Below are positions 8,017 through 16,562 of a DNA stretch of 64,000 nucleotides, in pieces. Positions within the stretch are counted from its first letter, which is position 1. Every line of letters starts with the position of its first letter. The position numbers and the translations under genes are program-made. Source of the stretch: Gammaproteobacteria bacterium. GTDB taxonomy: Bacteria > Pseudomonadota > Gammaproteobacteria > Pseudomonadales > Oleiphilaceae. Below the pieces are notes generated by a model. It saw only the letters and a list, made by a program, of their open reading frames with translations, did no database searches and had not been told where the DNA came from. The stretch spans positions 100,069 to 164,068 of the forward strand of contig PDSQ01000029.1 of assembly GCA_002747055.1 (NCBI GenBank). The letters are read 5' to 3'.

Positions 8017-9824
8017 CCAGGCGTTTGCGTATCAAACGAAACGAGTTGTCTGAGCGAAATATAGAGTGCGCCTAGCTGACTGGCAAACACCCTGCCACGT
8101 CCACGCGGTATGGGTGCCTGCTCGATGTCCACCCAGATGCATTCTCCGGGCAGATGAACTGGGCCAAGTATTTCTCTACTCCGCCCGTCTGAAACGATAT
8201 AGATACGTAAATCAAGTGCCGGATATTTTCGATGCATCCCAGCGCCGTAATCAGAAACCTCGTTGATTGCCTTTAGCAGCGGCGTTCCACCACCGGCAGT
8301 CAATCGTTCCAACCATGTTTCAATATGTTTTGGCGCTCTTATTTTAGCCATTAACGACATCACCTGGTCATTGCCAAAGCCAAACACTGCAAGCTGCTCC
8401 CGGCTCAGATAAGCCTTTTTGGCGATTGCCGCAACCACTCCTTTAGCCCGAGAAAAAACATCCCCCTGCAAAGTGGAACCCGAAGTATCGACCAGCACGA
8501 TATGCAATGTCGATTGACCCAGCTTGCGTTTGCGCATAACGAGGTTTTCCGGCGGCCATTGCCCCCGACTACCCAGCAAACTGGCAAACCAGTCGGGCAA
8601 TCGGCCCCGAATGTTGGCGACCTGCCTGCCTGATGCGGACTGGCCTCGGCATGGGGCAAAAAGTGTCTCCGGCAAAACCGGTTTTCGGTTTGTATCGTGA
8701 ATGACAGAACGAGTGGGAATTTCTGTTTTCGGAGCCAAAATGCCGGGTCTGCGCATTGGCTCCATACTTCCCCAGTCACTTTCTTCGGAGTCACCTGACG
8801 CGTTTTGTCGATGTGAATCGTCGGGTCGTTCGAATCCATTACCGAACGGTTTCTGTTCGGCTGTCGCCTGATTTTTTTTAGCGCCAGGGTGAGACGGCGG
8901 TGACGACGAGCTCTGACGGCGACGATGGTTTAAGACAAGTTCCGCGACAGCTTCGATATCTTCGCACATCACCTCGGAGCGACCCTCCCAGGCAGCATGC
9001 GCCAATGCCGCCCGATGCCAGACGATATCCGCTCTCAAACCATCCACTGCAGCCTGTTCACACCGTTCTGCAATAGCTACTCGGGCTGACTCTGAACAGA
9101 CCACTGACTTTAACCGGTCTTTGGCTGCGGCAATCCGGGCGATGAGTGCCCTTTGCCGTTCCGCATAATCGAGCACAAATGCTTGCGGATTTGCGTCAAA
9201 GGCTTCACGGGCTTTAACGATCGCGACACGCTCTGCCACTTGGTATCGATTATTCAGGACAACAGACAAACCAAAACGGTCGAGAAGCTGGGTGCGAAGT
9301 TCGCCTTCATCCGGATTCATGGTTCCAACCAGAACGAAATCGGCGGCATGCTGATGACTAATGCCATCGCGCTCGATATAGTTGACACCGCTGGCAGCGA
9401 CATCCAGTAACAGGTCAACCAGATTATCAGGCAACAGATTCACTTCATCGACATATAACACGCCATTGTGGGCCTTGCTCAAAAGACCAGGGCTGAAAGC
9501 CAGTTGTTTCTCGTTCAGCACTTTTTCCAGATTGAGCGTACCAGTCACCATTTCCTCACTGGCACCCAGGGGCAGTGTAACGAATCGAGAGATTGCCTTC
9601 GTATCCTGCCCGCTGTCCGCTGGGCTGCCAGTGTGGTGCGGCGCGACAAGGGCCGCCAAGCCTCTTGCCAGCGTCGATTTGGCACTGCCTCTGGGACCAC
9701 TGATCACGACACCACCGATTGCGGGATCAATGGCCACCAGCACGAGTGCCAGTTTAAACCGGGCCTGGCCAATGACGGCACTAAACGGCATTTCGGGACG
9801 ACCGGGATCATAAGTATGGGGCAT
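8004..9824 (-). CDS. Fused ChlI/ChlD-like metallochelatase ATPase (putative cobaltochelatase subunit)
   Basis: A 606-residue protein. Residues about 10-320 form a ChlI/BchI-type AAA+ module with Walker A GPRGSAKSTLARG and Walker B GVLYVDEVNLLPDNLVDLLL. A polar linker covers about 320-420. A C-terminal VWA domain carries the MIDAS motif VDTSGST and GGGTPLLKAINE. Such fusions are usually annotated as putative cobaltochelatases working with CobN. CobN itself is not in this window but could lie beyond the left edge. The gene is 16 bases after the MFS gene and overlaps cbiA. Confidence 0.88.
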   Translation of the reverse strand: MPHTYDPGRPEMPFSAVIGQARFKLALVLVAIDPAIGGVVISGPRGSAKSTLARGLAALVAPHHTGSPADSGQDTKAISRFVTLPLGASEEMVTGTLNLEKVLNEKQLAFSPGLLSKAHNGVLYVDEVNLLPDNLVDLLLDVAASGVNYIERDGISHQHAADFVLVGTMNPDEGELRTQLLDRFGLSVVLNNRYQVAERVAIVKAREAFDANPQAFVLDYAERQRALIARIAAAKDRLKSVVCSESARVAIAERCEQAAVDGLRADIVWHRAALAHAAWEGRSEVMCEDIEAVAELVLNHRRRQSSSSPPSHPGAKKNQATAEQKPFGNGFERPDDSHRQNASGDSEESDWGSMEPMRRPGILAPKTEIPTRSVIHDTNRKPVLPETLFAPCRGQSASGRQVANIRGRLPDWFASLLGSRGQWPPENLVMRKRKLGQSTLHIVLVDTSGSTLQGDVFSRAKGVVAAIAKKAYLSREQLAVFGFGNDQVMSLMAKIRAPKHIETWLERLTAGGGTPLLKAINEVSDYGAGMHRKYPALDLRIYIVSDGRSREILGPVHLPGECIWVDIEQAPIPRGRGRVFASQLGALYISLRQLVSFDTQTPGWTV

Positions 9825-9840
9825 GCCGGCAACACTCTAT

Positions 9841-11223
9841 TTATAAATGTCTGGGCCAGTGAATGTGATGTTCATCGATGACAAAGCGATGTCGATGCCG
9901 ATGTTTGGCATGGTAATGGGGGTGGGCATGAGGTTCCGGCCCTTCCCAACCTTCATGGTCATGCTGATGATGTTCATCATGAGTATGCAGATGTAAATGA
10001 GACACGGCCGGATGTTCATGCCATAAAGTCTCAGGGTCATCTGCATGCCATAGCCGGGCAGCGAGCAAGGTTGCCAATGCCGCAACCAAAGCCATCAAAC
10101 CGAAGGTAACAGCCAGGCCCGCCCATTGCCCGACAACGCCGGCGGTGAAATAGCAAAGCAGCCACATACCGTGAGTCAGAGCAAAATTGGCCGCAAAGTA
10201 ATCGTTACGATCATTTTCATTGCAAGAATTACGGACAAGCCGCCCGGTCGGTATCAAAACGAACGAACTGCCAATGCCAATGACCAGCCAGATCGGGAAG
10301 AGCAAACCATAGCCGGGCAGTATCGCGCCAAATGCCAATGCCAATGCTGACAAAAAGCCACCCAGTAGAATTAGGGTCCGGTCAGAAACACGGTTCAACA
10401 ACCTGGGCGCAAGCATCGCGGCGAGCATCGAGCCACAACCAGATGCCGCCATCAACAGGGCGACATTCTCCTCTGCCAGCCCCAATCTTCCCTGCACATA
10501 AACAACGGTATTGACAATTACCATCGCACCCGCTGCACTCATCGCCAGATTCATTGCCAATGCCGCTTGCAGACGAGGAGTATTCAGATAACTTCGCATG
10601 CCAAAGGTCACCTGCCGCCATAGACTACCGGATCGCTCATGCAAACGATTGACGGGCAAATTGACCAGCAAGAGGGTAACTGCCGCCAACCCGAATGCCA
10701 CTGCATTCAGCCCGAACAACCATTCGTAGGAAACCGCTAACAACAGGGCCGCCGCGATGGCCGGACTCATCAGGCTTTCAATCTCCATCGCAAAACGGGA
10801 CAGTGACAAGCCCTTGGTATAGACTGCTTCGTCTTCCAGCACATCGGGTAACAGAGCCTGATAAACCGGAGTATAACCAGCCGCCAGCGCATTGATCAGG
10901 AAGGTCAGGACAAATAACTGCCACAAGGATTCGACAAAAGGCAGCGCGGCGACAATAATGGCACGGGCAATATTAAGGCCAGCCAGCCAGGCTCGCCTGG
11001 GCAAGAAGTGCGCATAGGCTCCGGCGACAGGCGCAACTATCAAATAGGCAACCATTTTTACCGACAATACCGTCCCGAGAATAAAACCAGCCCAGTCGGG
11101 ATATTGCTCATAAACCAATAACGCCAATGCAACCGTCGCCAACCCGGTGCCCAACAAGGAAATGACCTGTGCAAAAAACAGGGCACCGAAAACTTTATTG
11201 TTGAGTGGCGAATCACTAGACAT
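9841..11223 (-). CDS. MFS transporter with histidine-rich C-terminal tail, probable cobalt/nickel transporter
   Basis: A 460-residue protein with about 12 predicted membrane segments and MFS-like loops (GTVLSVKMVAYLIVAPVAGAYAHFLPRRAWL, PTGRLVRNSCNENDRNDYFAANFALTHG). The last 65 residues are unusual: about 20 histidines in runs such as HLHLHTHDEHHQHDHEGW and HPHYHAKHRHRHRF, with acidic residues between them. This looks like a metal-sensing or metal-storing tail. The gene sits inside the riboswitch-led operon, one base overlapping cbiO. Direction of transport is unknown: it may export excess cobalt or nickel, or assist uptake. I know of no named member. Confidence 0.85.
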   Translation of the reverse strand: MSSDSPLNNKVFGALFFAQVISLLGTGLATVALALLVYEQYPDWAGFILGTVLSVKMVAYLIVAPVAGAYAHFLPRRAWLAGLNIARAIIVAALPFVESLWQLFVLTFLINALAAGYTPVYQALLPDVLEDEAVYTKGLSLSRFAMEIESLMSPAIAAALLLAVSYEWLFGLNAVAFGLAAVTLLLVNLPVNRLHERSGSLWRQVTFGMRSYLNTPRLQAALAMNLAMSAAGAMVIVNTVVYVQGRLGLAEENVALLMAASGCGSMLAAMLAPRLLNRVSDRTLILLGGFLSALALAFGAILPGYGLLFPIWLVIGIGSSFVLIPTGRLVRNSCNENDRNDYFAANFALTHGMWLLCYFTAGVVGQWAGLAVTFGLMALVAALATLLAARLWHADDPETLWHEHPAVSHLHLHTHDEHHQHDHEGWEGPEPHAHPHYHAKHRHRHRFVIDEHHIHWPRHL

Positions 11224-11903
11224 CAGGCACTCCGGGTAGTTTGCCAGTTTTCTGTCTCGACAAAAAGAGCGGACTCAAGTCGAATATGGCGAGTGGCAAT
11301 GGTTGAAACAAACGCTTCATCGTGAGAAACCAGGATCATGGATTGAGGCAGTGCCAATAGCGTCTTGATCAGTTTTTGTCTGGCACTTTTATCCAGCGCA
11401 TTGGTCGGTTCATCCAATAATAGCACTTCCGGCTCCATCGATAAAACAGAAGCAAGTGCGACCATCCGTTTTTCGCCGCCCGACAATTGATGAGCAACCC
11501 GATCTTCAAATCCGGCCATACCAAGAGTCGCCAATGTATCACGCGCAACGGCAAGAGCCTGGCTGCGGGTTTTACCTAAATTCAACGGGCCAAACGCAAC
11601 ATCCTCAAGCACCGTTGGACAAAACAGTTGATCATCAGGATCTTGAAACAGAAATCCTGCACGCGCCCGCACCTCCATAAACTCCTGCTCTGTCTCTCTT
11701 GGTTTACCAAAAGCATAAACTTGCCCGGCTTTCGCTTTCTTCAAGCCAACAAGCAAGTGTAAAAAGGTTGTTTTACCTGCTCCATTTGGCCCGGTCAGTG
11801 CCACTCGGTCGCCGGCAGACAATGAGAAATCGACATGAGACAAAGCTTCCTCTCGGCCAGGATAACAATAGCTCAGCCCAAGTGTTTGAATAAGCGGGTC
11901 CAC
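11223..11903 (-). CDS. cbiO: ECF cobalt transporter ATP-binding protein CbiO
   Basis: A 226-residue ABC ATPase. It has Walker A ALTGPNGAGKTTFLHLL near residues 36-52, a Q-loop in AGFLFQDPDDQLFCPTVLEDVAFGPLN (the DDQLFCPTV segment is typical of CbiO/EcfA), signature LSGGEKRMVALAS and Walker B VLLLDEPTNALD. It powers metal uptake with CbiQ and CbiM. It is somewhat shorter than the usual 250-280 residues but complete in motifs. It starts 7 bases after the cbiQ stop. Confidence 0.95.
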   Translation of the reverse strand: MDPLIQTLGLSYCYPGREEALSHVDFSLSAGDRVALTGPNGAGKTTFLHLLVGLKKAKAGQVYAFGKPRETEQEFMEVRARAGFLFQDPDDQLFCPTVLEDVAFGPLNLGKTRSQALAVARDTLATLGMAGFEDRVAHQLSGGEKRMVALASVLSMEPEVLLLDEPTNALDKSARQKLIKTLLALPQSMILVSHDEAFVSTIATRHIRLESALFVETENWQTTRSA

Positions 11904-11910
11904 AAATACC

Positions 11911-12693
11911 TCAAAGCAGGTTCAACAGTAACAACGAAATAAAAAATGGTAGACAAAACGCGATAAACCAATAATCGCGAGCTAACAGATTGACGTCATC
12001 CAAAAGATAAAAGTGGCCCTGGTAGCCCCTGCATTTCATCGCGTCCATAATTCTTTCCGATCGTTCCAGAGCATGAATCAATAACATGCCCACCAGATAG
12101 CCGATCGAACGCCAGCTGTGTTTGTTGGCCCGTAATACAAATGCACGCGCCTGCATTGCCCGGCGCATGCGCCTGTATTCCTGGCCGATCACATCCAGAT
12201 ACCGCACAGTGAACAACAACAAGTGCACGAGCTTGTCGGGCATGCGCAATTTCGCCAGCGCATGACCAAAGGTTGTCGTACTCATCGTACCTATCATAGC
12301 CAACAGTGCCAGCACTATCGCATTCGCCTTGAATGCGATCAACAAGGCATGCAATAAACCCTGCTTGCTGGCAACCAAACCACCTATCTCAAAGAGTTTT
12401 TCTCCGGGGGTGGTGAAGGGCAGCATCACAAGCAGAAACAGCATAAACATATCCATCGCCAACAAGCGTTTGAGGGTTCGCTTGAGATTCAATCTCGCCA
12501 AAAACACCAGGGCGAACGAACAACCGAGACCACTCAAGGCCACGACAAAGGTATTCGACAACACCACAATACACGCAAAAACAGCGCACCAGACAATTCT
12601 GACCCTGGGGTCAAAAGCATCGACCACCGAGTCTTCATGATTAAGCCTTTGTCCCTTCCAGGCAGTGCCGCTATGCTCGATATTTCGTGACAT
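11911..12693 (-). CDS. cbiQ: ECF cobalt transporter transmembrane protein CbiQ
   Basis: A 260-residue membrane protein of the CbiQ/EcfT family with about five hydrophobic segments. It has the coupling-helix regions RYLDVIGQEYRRMRRAMQARAF and LLIHALERSERIMDAMKCRGYQG; the second includes the A-x-x-x-R-G type motif that contacts the ATPase. The N terminus DPRVRIVWCAVFACIVV is also typical. It starts 4 bases after the cbiL-like gene. Confidence 0.94.
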   Translation of the reverse strand: MSRNIEHSGTAWKGQRLNHEDSVVDAFDPRVRIVWCAVFACIVVLSNTFVVALSGLGCSFALVFLARLNLKRTLKRLLAMDMFMLFLLVMLPFTTPGEKLFEIGGLVASKQGLLHALLIAFKANAIVLALLAMIGTMSTTTFGHALAKLRMPDKLVHLLLFTVRYLDVIGQEYRRMRRAMQARAFVLRANKHSWRSIGYLVGMLLIHALERSERIMDAMKCRGYQGHFYLLDDVNLLARDYWFIAFCLPFFISLLLLNLL

Positions 12694-12697
12694 TTGC

Positions 12698-13282
12698 CTA
12701 CACGTTGCCCGTATCGTTTCGTTTACGCTGGCTTAACCACATGCCGAGGCCACACAAACCAAGAATATAACCCATTCCTCCTATCACATCCCTGAAAGAG
12801 GCTTTCTCCTTATAGGCATTCAGTTCTTTGCGTAGCGGTTTAATCTGCCTGGCCACCGCTTTTTCCACTATCGCCTGCAATGCCACCGGGTCAACAGTAT
12901 TCAATCCCGCACCAGCGGCGGCGAATGCAAGGTTGTTTTCAGGAGCCATCTCCTCAAATGAGTCGGGCAGTTCCTCCGCTTTAAGGATATATTTATAAAT
13001 ATGACCCGATCCAAGGTCAGCCACAATGTAATGGTCAATGCGTTGCGTAGCGTTAAACGTAAAGAAACCATCTTCATTGGTTGTGGTTGCGACAATTTGA
13101 TTACCATCGGCATCCGTAACGATCACGGGGGAATTGGCGGGCGCCATATCGCCGTTCGAAAAGCCAATTTCACCTTCCACCTGACTGCCGACAACGTAAA
13201 CACCACCGACCACATTGTGCGCCGCCAGGCCAACGCTCCACAAACCCAGCACGAGCGAGAGCAATATATGATTAACCTGCAT
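12698..13282 (-). CDS. CbiL/NikL-like small subunit of the cobalt/nickel ECF transporter
   Basis: A 194-residue protein with an N-terminal signal peptide (about 1-21), a carboxypeptidase-regulatory-like beta domain (VYVVGSQVEGEIGFSNGD, NEDGFFTFNATQRIDHYIV) and a C-terminal membrane helix preceded by KEKASFRDVIGGMGYILGLCGLGMW, the hallmark of NikL/CbiL proteins that replace CbiN. It helps CbiM capture metal. It overlaps the end of cbiM by 11 bases. This CbiL is unrelated to the methyltransferase of the same name. Confidence 0.88.
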   Translation of the reverse strand: MQVNHILLSLVLGLWSVGLAAHNVVGGVYVVGSQVEGEIGFSNGDMAPANSPVIVTDADGNQIVATTTNEDGFFTFNATQRIDHYIVADLGSGHIYKYILKAEELPDSFEEMAPENNLAFAAAGAGLNTVDPVALQAIVEKAVARQIKPLRKELNAYKEKASFRDVIGGMGYILGLCGLGMWLSQRKRNDTGNV

Positions 13283-13892
13283 TCCATCCCTCCGGTAATT
13301 TCAGTAGTTCAGGTTTAACGGTACGAAGCAGGATCACCGCCGCACCGGTGACAAAGCCTTCCACTATCATAACGGGAATATGGGCAACCATGGTTGCCTT
13401 GGCCGCCAGTAAAAAGGAGTCACCCGACAACGCCAAAGAGGCCGCGACACACAGCGTAGTCAGAAAAATCGCACCGGCACCCCCTATCGTGCCCCAAACA
13501 ACGGCGATATTCTGTTTTTCACCAGAAATGCCTTTGCGGCAAAGGTAATACATCACCACAGCCGGCATCGCTATATTGAAAGTATTGACCCCCAAGACTA
13601 CAAAGCCACCAAAGCCGAAAAACACTGCCTGCAACAACAAAGCGACGAGCAGCGCCGGAAACGCCGCCCAACCCAGAATGATACCGATCAGGCCGTTCAG
13701 AATCAGGTGAACACTAGAAAAGCCAACCGGCAGATGAATATAAGAAGCTACAAAAAATACGGCAGACAACACACCTACCTGTGGTAATCTATCGTAGTCG
13801 AGCTTTTTCAGCCCGACTGCGACTCCGGCCACTGTAGCCAGAGCGCCAGTGGCCAAAACCGGAACTGAAAGTGCACCATCAACGATATGCAT
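13272..13892 (-). CDS. cbiM: ECF substrate-binding membrane protein CbiM (cobalt; nickel possible)
   Basis: A 206-residue membrane protein. It opens with MHIVDGALS, the conserved CbiM/NikM N terminus whose free amine and His2 bind the metal, and contains LPVGFSSVHLILNGLIGIILGWAAFPALL and FGFGGFVVLGVNTFNIAMPA. About six membrane segments are visible. Cobalt is the likelier substrate because the gene belongs to a B12 operon behind a cobalamin riboswitch. Sequence alone does not exclude nickel. Confidence 0.94.
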   Translation of the reverse strand: MHIVDGALSVPVLATGALATVAGVAVGLKKLDYDRLPQVGVLSAVFFVASYIHLPVGFSSVHLILNGLIGIILGWAAFPALLVALLLQAVFFGFGGFVVLGVNTFNIAMPAVVMYYLCRKGISGEKQNIAVVWGTIGGAGAIFLTTLCVAASLALSGDSFLLAAKATMVAHIPVMIVEGFVTGAAVILLRTVKPELLKLPEGWNAG

Positions 13893-13902
13893 AACAGTCC
13901 CC

Positions 13903-14736
13903 TTACTTGATTTTATGAGCCTGAACCCAGATCACTGCATCTTGAGACAGCTCTTTTCCTTTGTAGGAAGTTTCCGGGCCGACACCTAATGCCGCAAAAC
14001 CCCATTGGCCGGCTTTGGGAATGGCAAAGGTAAAAGTGCCATTGGCATCGGCATAAATAGTCATAGTGACGAAAGCATCGGCCGGTACGTGAATATTGGG
14101 CTGCTTGGAAAAGGCATCTTTGGCCATATCAGGGTCGTAGTTGATATACTCCACTTCAATCTCGGCAAAGGGCACAGGCTTACCCTGGCTACGTACAACA
14201 CCGGTGAAACTACCTCCTTCATAAATCGCATAAGGCTTGGTCAAAGGCACAATTTCAGCAGGCAGGTTGAAATCGCTATCCCAATCTGTTGGCAAACTGC
14301 CTACATTGACGATAGTTTTGGTAAACTGCTGAATGTAAGCATCTTCGCTTTCTTCCAGATAAGGAGCCATTTCCAGAACAAAGACGTTATCCCCCAAACC
14401 TTTGAGCTTGGTGGTGGATTTATAGGATTTGCCGGTATTTTCGGCGCTGGTCCATTTGCTTTCGACCAATGAAGCGGTCAAGTCCTGCTTCTTGCCTTTT
14501 TTAAAATGATAGAATGCCAATGGCTTATCCGCATTCATGACATGGCCATTGGCAGCAGGATGAGTAAACGGCATTTTCAGCTCGATCATGCCACCTTTTT
14601 CGAGCAGCAAATCCGGGGTATAAACCATTTGAAAATGGGCGTTGGCTGACGTTGCTGCCATAAGCAATGTGACAACAGCCGCTTTTGCTGGCTTAAAAAA
14701 GCCTGCCTGGGAAAAAAGTCTAGTTTGAAATAGCAT
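13903..14736 (-). CDS. Periplasmic metal-uptake component, DUF4198/NikK-like
   Basis: A 277-residue exported protein with a signal peptide (hydrophobic core AAVVTLLMAATSANA, cleavage near residue 33) followed directly by AHFQMVYTPDLLLEKGG. The start AHFQ after cleavage and internal MPFTHPAANGHVM, SFTGVVRSQGKPVPFAEIEVEYIN and AIPKAGQWGFAALGVG are typical of DUF4198 proteins encoded with CbiMLQO/NikMLQO. It probably delivers cobalt or nickel to CbiM. It is the first gene of the operon, 10 bases before cbiM and about 120 bases after the riboswitch. Confidence 0.88.
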   Translation of the reverse strand: MLFQTRLFSQAGFFKPAKAAVVTLLMAATSANAHFQMVYTPDLLLEKGGMIELKMPFTHPAANGHVMNADKPLAFYHFKKGKKQDLTASLVESKWTSAENTGKSYKSTTKLKGLGDNVFVLEMAPYLEESEDAYIQQFTKTIVNVGSLPTDWDSDFNLPAEIVPLTKPYAIYEGGSFTGVVRSQGKPVPFAEIEVEYINYDPDMAKDAFSKQPNIHVPADAFVTMTIYADANGTFTFAIPKAGQWGFAALGVGPETSYKGKELSQDAVIWVQAHKIK

Positions 14737-14854
14737 TTAGTTTGCTCCGTCTGGGAATGGTTGTCAGTCGGAGTCGAGAAGGGAAAGAAGTAAAGTGATC
14801 AGCAGAGTAAGAAAGCTGATGAAGCATTACCCGATGAAGCCCTCCGCAACACCT

Positions 14855-15110
14855 GTATCAAAATCATCAAGCTGGTATCCGGACTTGTCGGGGAGGCGTT
14901 GACACACCCAATTGCTTCACCTTCCCACAAGTTTTTTAAAGTCCATCAGACTGTTTACTTACCTGCAGTGGTCTACAAAGCAATATAACCAACTTACCGT
15001 TGCGGGGGCAGTGTCGGCATTGTTTTTCAACGCACCGACTTCCCAAATCAAAAGACAGTTAATGAACGAGCCTGTCCTTTGATCCATGTCGCTAAACATG
15101 ACCTGAAGAT
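14855..15110 (-). promoter_or_regulatory. Cobalamin (adenosylcobalamin-class) riboswitch
   Basis: Read on the minus strand, the leader contains TTGGGAAGTCGGTG, then GCCGACACTGCCCCCGCAACGGTAA (the conserved B12 core), a variable arm, and the closing element AAGTCCGGATACCAGC. Order and spacing match the Rfam cobalamin riboswitch class. It precedes the NikK-like gene by about 120 bases and can switch off the whole uptake-plus-synthesis operon when cobalamin is plentiful. The exact expression platform is unclear: downstream lie the repeated word GCTTCATC and a small stem (ATCAGC/GCTGAT). Boundaries are approximate. Confidence 0.93.
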
Positions 15111-15119
15111 CAGAAACGA

Positions 15120-15148
15120 ACCTTACGCATTATCTTGCTACCTGTCAA
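15120..15148 (-). promoter_or_regulatory. Sigma-70-type promoter of the cobalamin operon
   Basis: On the minus strand a perfect -35 box TTGACA (15148-15143) is followed, after exactly 17 bases, by TAAGGT (15125-15120). It lies just upstream of the riboswitch, so the transcript would begin with the aptamer. The -35 box is embedded in an inverted repeat listed separately. Confidence 0.75.
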
Positions 15149-15164
15149 CTGAAAACCAGTTGAC
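15144..15164. repeat. Perfect 8-bp inverted repeat overlapping the -35 box
   Basis: GTCAACTG-AAAAC-CAGTTGAC is a perfect palindrome with a 5-base centre, overlapping the -35 region of the cobalamin promoter. It may be an operator for a repressor, or a hairpin at the end of the rarA transcript. No T-run follows it in either direction, which argues against a simple terminator. Confidence 0.6.
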
Positions 15165-15215
15165 TTAGTGTCACTATTTAGTTACCGAACACGATCAATT
15201 ACCCATCCGTGATAA

Positions 15216-16562
15216 CTATCGTTTGATCGAACTCTCCGCATCGAGTTTACGCAAGTATCTCAGTTTTTCTTGAATTTTGATTTCCAATCCCCTCGGTACC
15301 GGCTGATAGAATACGGTTCCAGCAATGTCCGCGGGTAAATAGCTTTCACCTGCCGCATAACCATCCCTCTCATCATGAGCGTAGCGATAACCCTGCCCGT
15401 AACCCATTTCTTTCATCATTCTGGTAGGCGCATTGCGCAAGTGCATGGGCACTTCATAGGCGGGTGAACGCTTTACCAGTTCCACGACCTTGTTATAAGC
15501 TTTATAAACCGCATTACTTTTGGCAGCACAGGCCAGATAAACCACAGCCTGTGCCAGAGACAGCTCACCTTCGGGGCTGCCCAATCGTTCAACTACATCC
15601 CAAGCATCGAGTGCGATTCCGAGTGCGCGCGGATCGGCATTGCCAATATCTTCGCTGGCCATGCGCACTACCCTTCTGGCGATATAGAGAGGATCACAGC
15701 CGCCATCGAGCATCCGGACCAGCCAGTAAAGCGCTGCATCAGGCGCACTGCCCCTGACCGATTTATGCAGTGCCGATATCTGCTCGTAAAAATGATCTCC
15801 ACCCTTGTCAAAGCGCCGGTGATCGCCCTGTAACAACAAGGCCATTACCCCTTCGTCAATGATCAATTCATCATTCACGCGCTCGGCCAGATCAACCGCA
15901 ATTTCAATCAGGTTCAACAAACGACGAGCATCACCGTCGGCTACTTGGATCAGGGTTTGCCGATGCTTTTCCGGGAACTGTATTTTGTAGTCTGCCAATC
16001 CGCTGCGAGGGTCGTTCAACGCCACATCGATCAGCCCGTTCAGTTCTTCTTGCGCCAAACCTTTTAGCACATAGACTCGGGAGCGGGATAAAAGCGCGTT
16101 ATTCAACTCAAAGGATGGGTTTTCAGTGGTCGCACCGATAAAAACGATAGTGCCGTTCTCGACAAAGGGAAGAAAAAGGTCTTGTTGCGCCTTGTTTAAT
16201 CTGTGCACCTCATCGACAAACAGAACTGTCTGCGCTCCTTTACTTTCCTTTGCCAGCCTGGCGGCTTCAATGACCTGGCGTATTTCTTTGACGCCACCAA
16301 GCACCGCCGAAATCGACACAAAATTGGCATGACACTCCTTTGAAATCACTTTCGCCAGGGAAGTTTTACCAACCCCCGGTGGCCCCCAAAGCACCATGGA
16401 ATGCAAACGACCCGAAATAATCATGCTGCGCAATGCCTGACCTTCGCCAAGCAGGTGTCGCTGACCGATAAAATGATTTAACTCAGTCGGCCGCAGACGC
16501 GCAGCCAGCGGCTGCCAGTCGCTGGAATTATCATCGCCGCCAAATAAATCGTCTTGTGACAT
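15216..16562 (-). CDS. rarA: Replication-associated recombination protein RarA (MgsA)
   Basis: A 448-residue AAA+ ATPase. Walker A is WGPPGVGKTSLAKVI near residues 60-75, Walker B VLFVDEVHRLNKAQQDLFLPFVE, sensor 1 FIGATTENPSFELNNALLSRSRV. The C-terminal clamp-loader-like part has SAPDAALYWLVRMLDGG and LRNAPTRMMKEMGYGQGYRYAHDE, diagnostic for RarA. It acts at stalled replication forks with SSB. It does not neighbour lolA or serS here, unlike in many gammaproteobacteria. Confidence 0.97.
   Translation of the reverse strand: MSQDDLFGGDDNSSDWQPLAARLRPTELNHFIGQRHLLGEGQALRSMIISGRLHSMVLWGPPGVGKTSLAKVISKECHANFVSISAVLGGVKEIRQVIEAARLAKESKGAQTVLFVDEVHRLNKAQQDLFLPFVENGTIVFIGATTENPSFELNNALLSRSRVYVLKGLAQEELNGLIDVALNDPRSGLADYKIQFPEKHRQTLIQVADGDARRLLNLIEIAVDLAERVNDELIIDEGVMALLLQGDHRRFDKGGDHFYEQISALHKSVRGSAPDAALYWLVRMLDGGCDPLYIARRVVRMASEDIGNADPRALGIALDAWDVVERLGSPEGELSLAQAVVYLACAAKSNAVYKAYNKVVELVKRSPAYEVPMHLRNAPTRMMKEMGYGQGYRYAHDERDGYAAGESYLPADIAGTVFYQPVPRGLEIKIQEKLRYLRKLDAESSIKR

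Noticed and set aside
9382-9881. Overlapping 143- and 137-residue plus-strand ORFs
   Set aside because: Antisense to the AAA module of the chelatase ATPase; no motif or ribosome site.
13001-14472. Plus-strand ORFs of 105 and 155 residues
   Set aside because: Antisense to the CbiL-like and NikK-like genes, which have signal peptides and family motifs.
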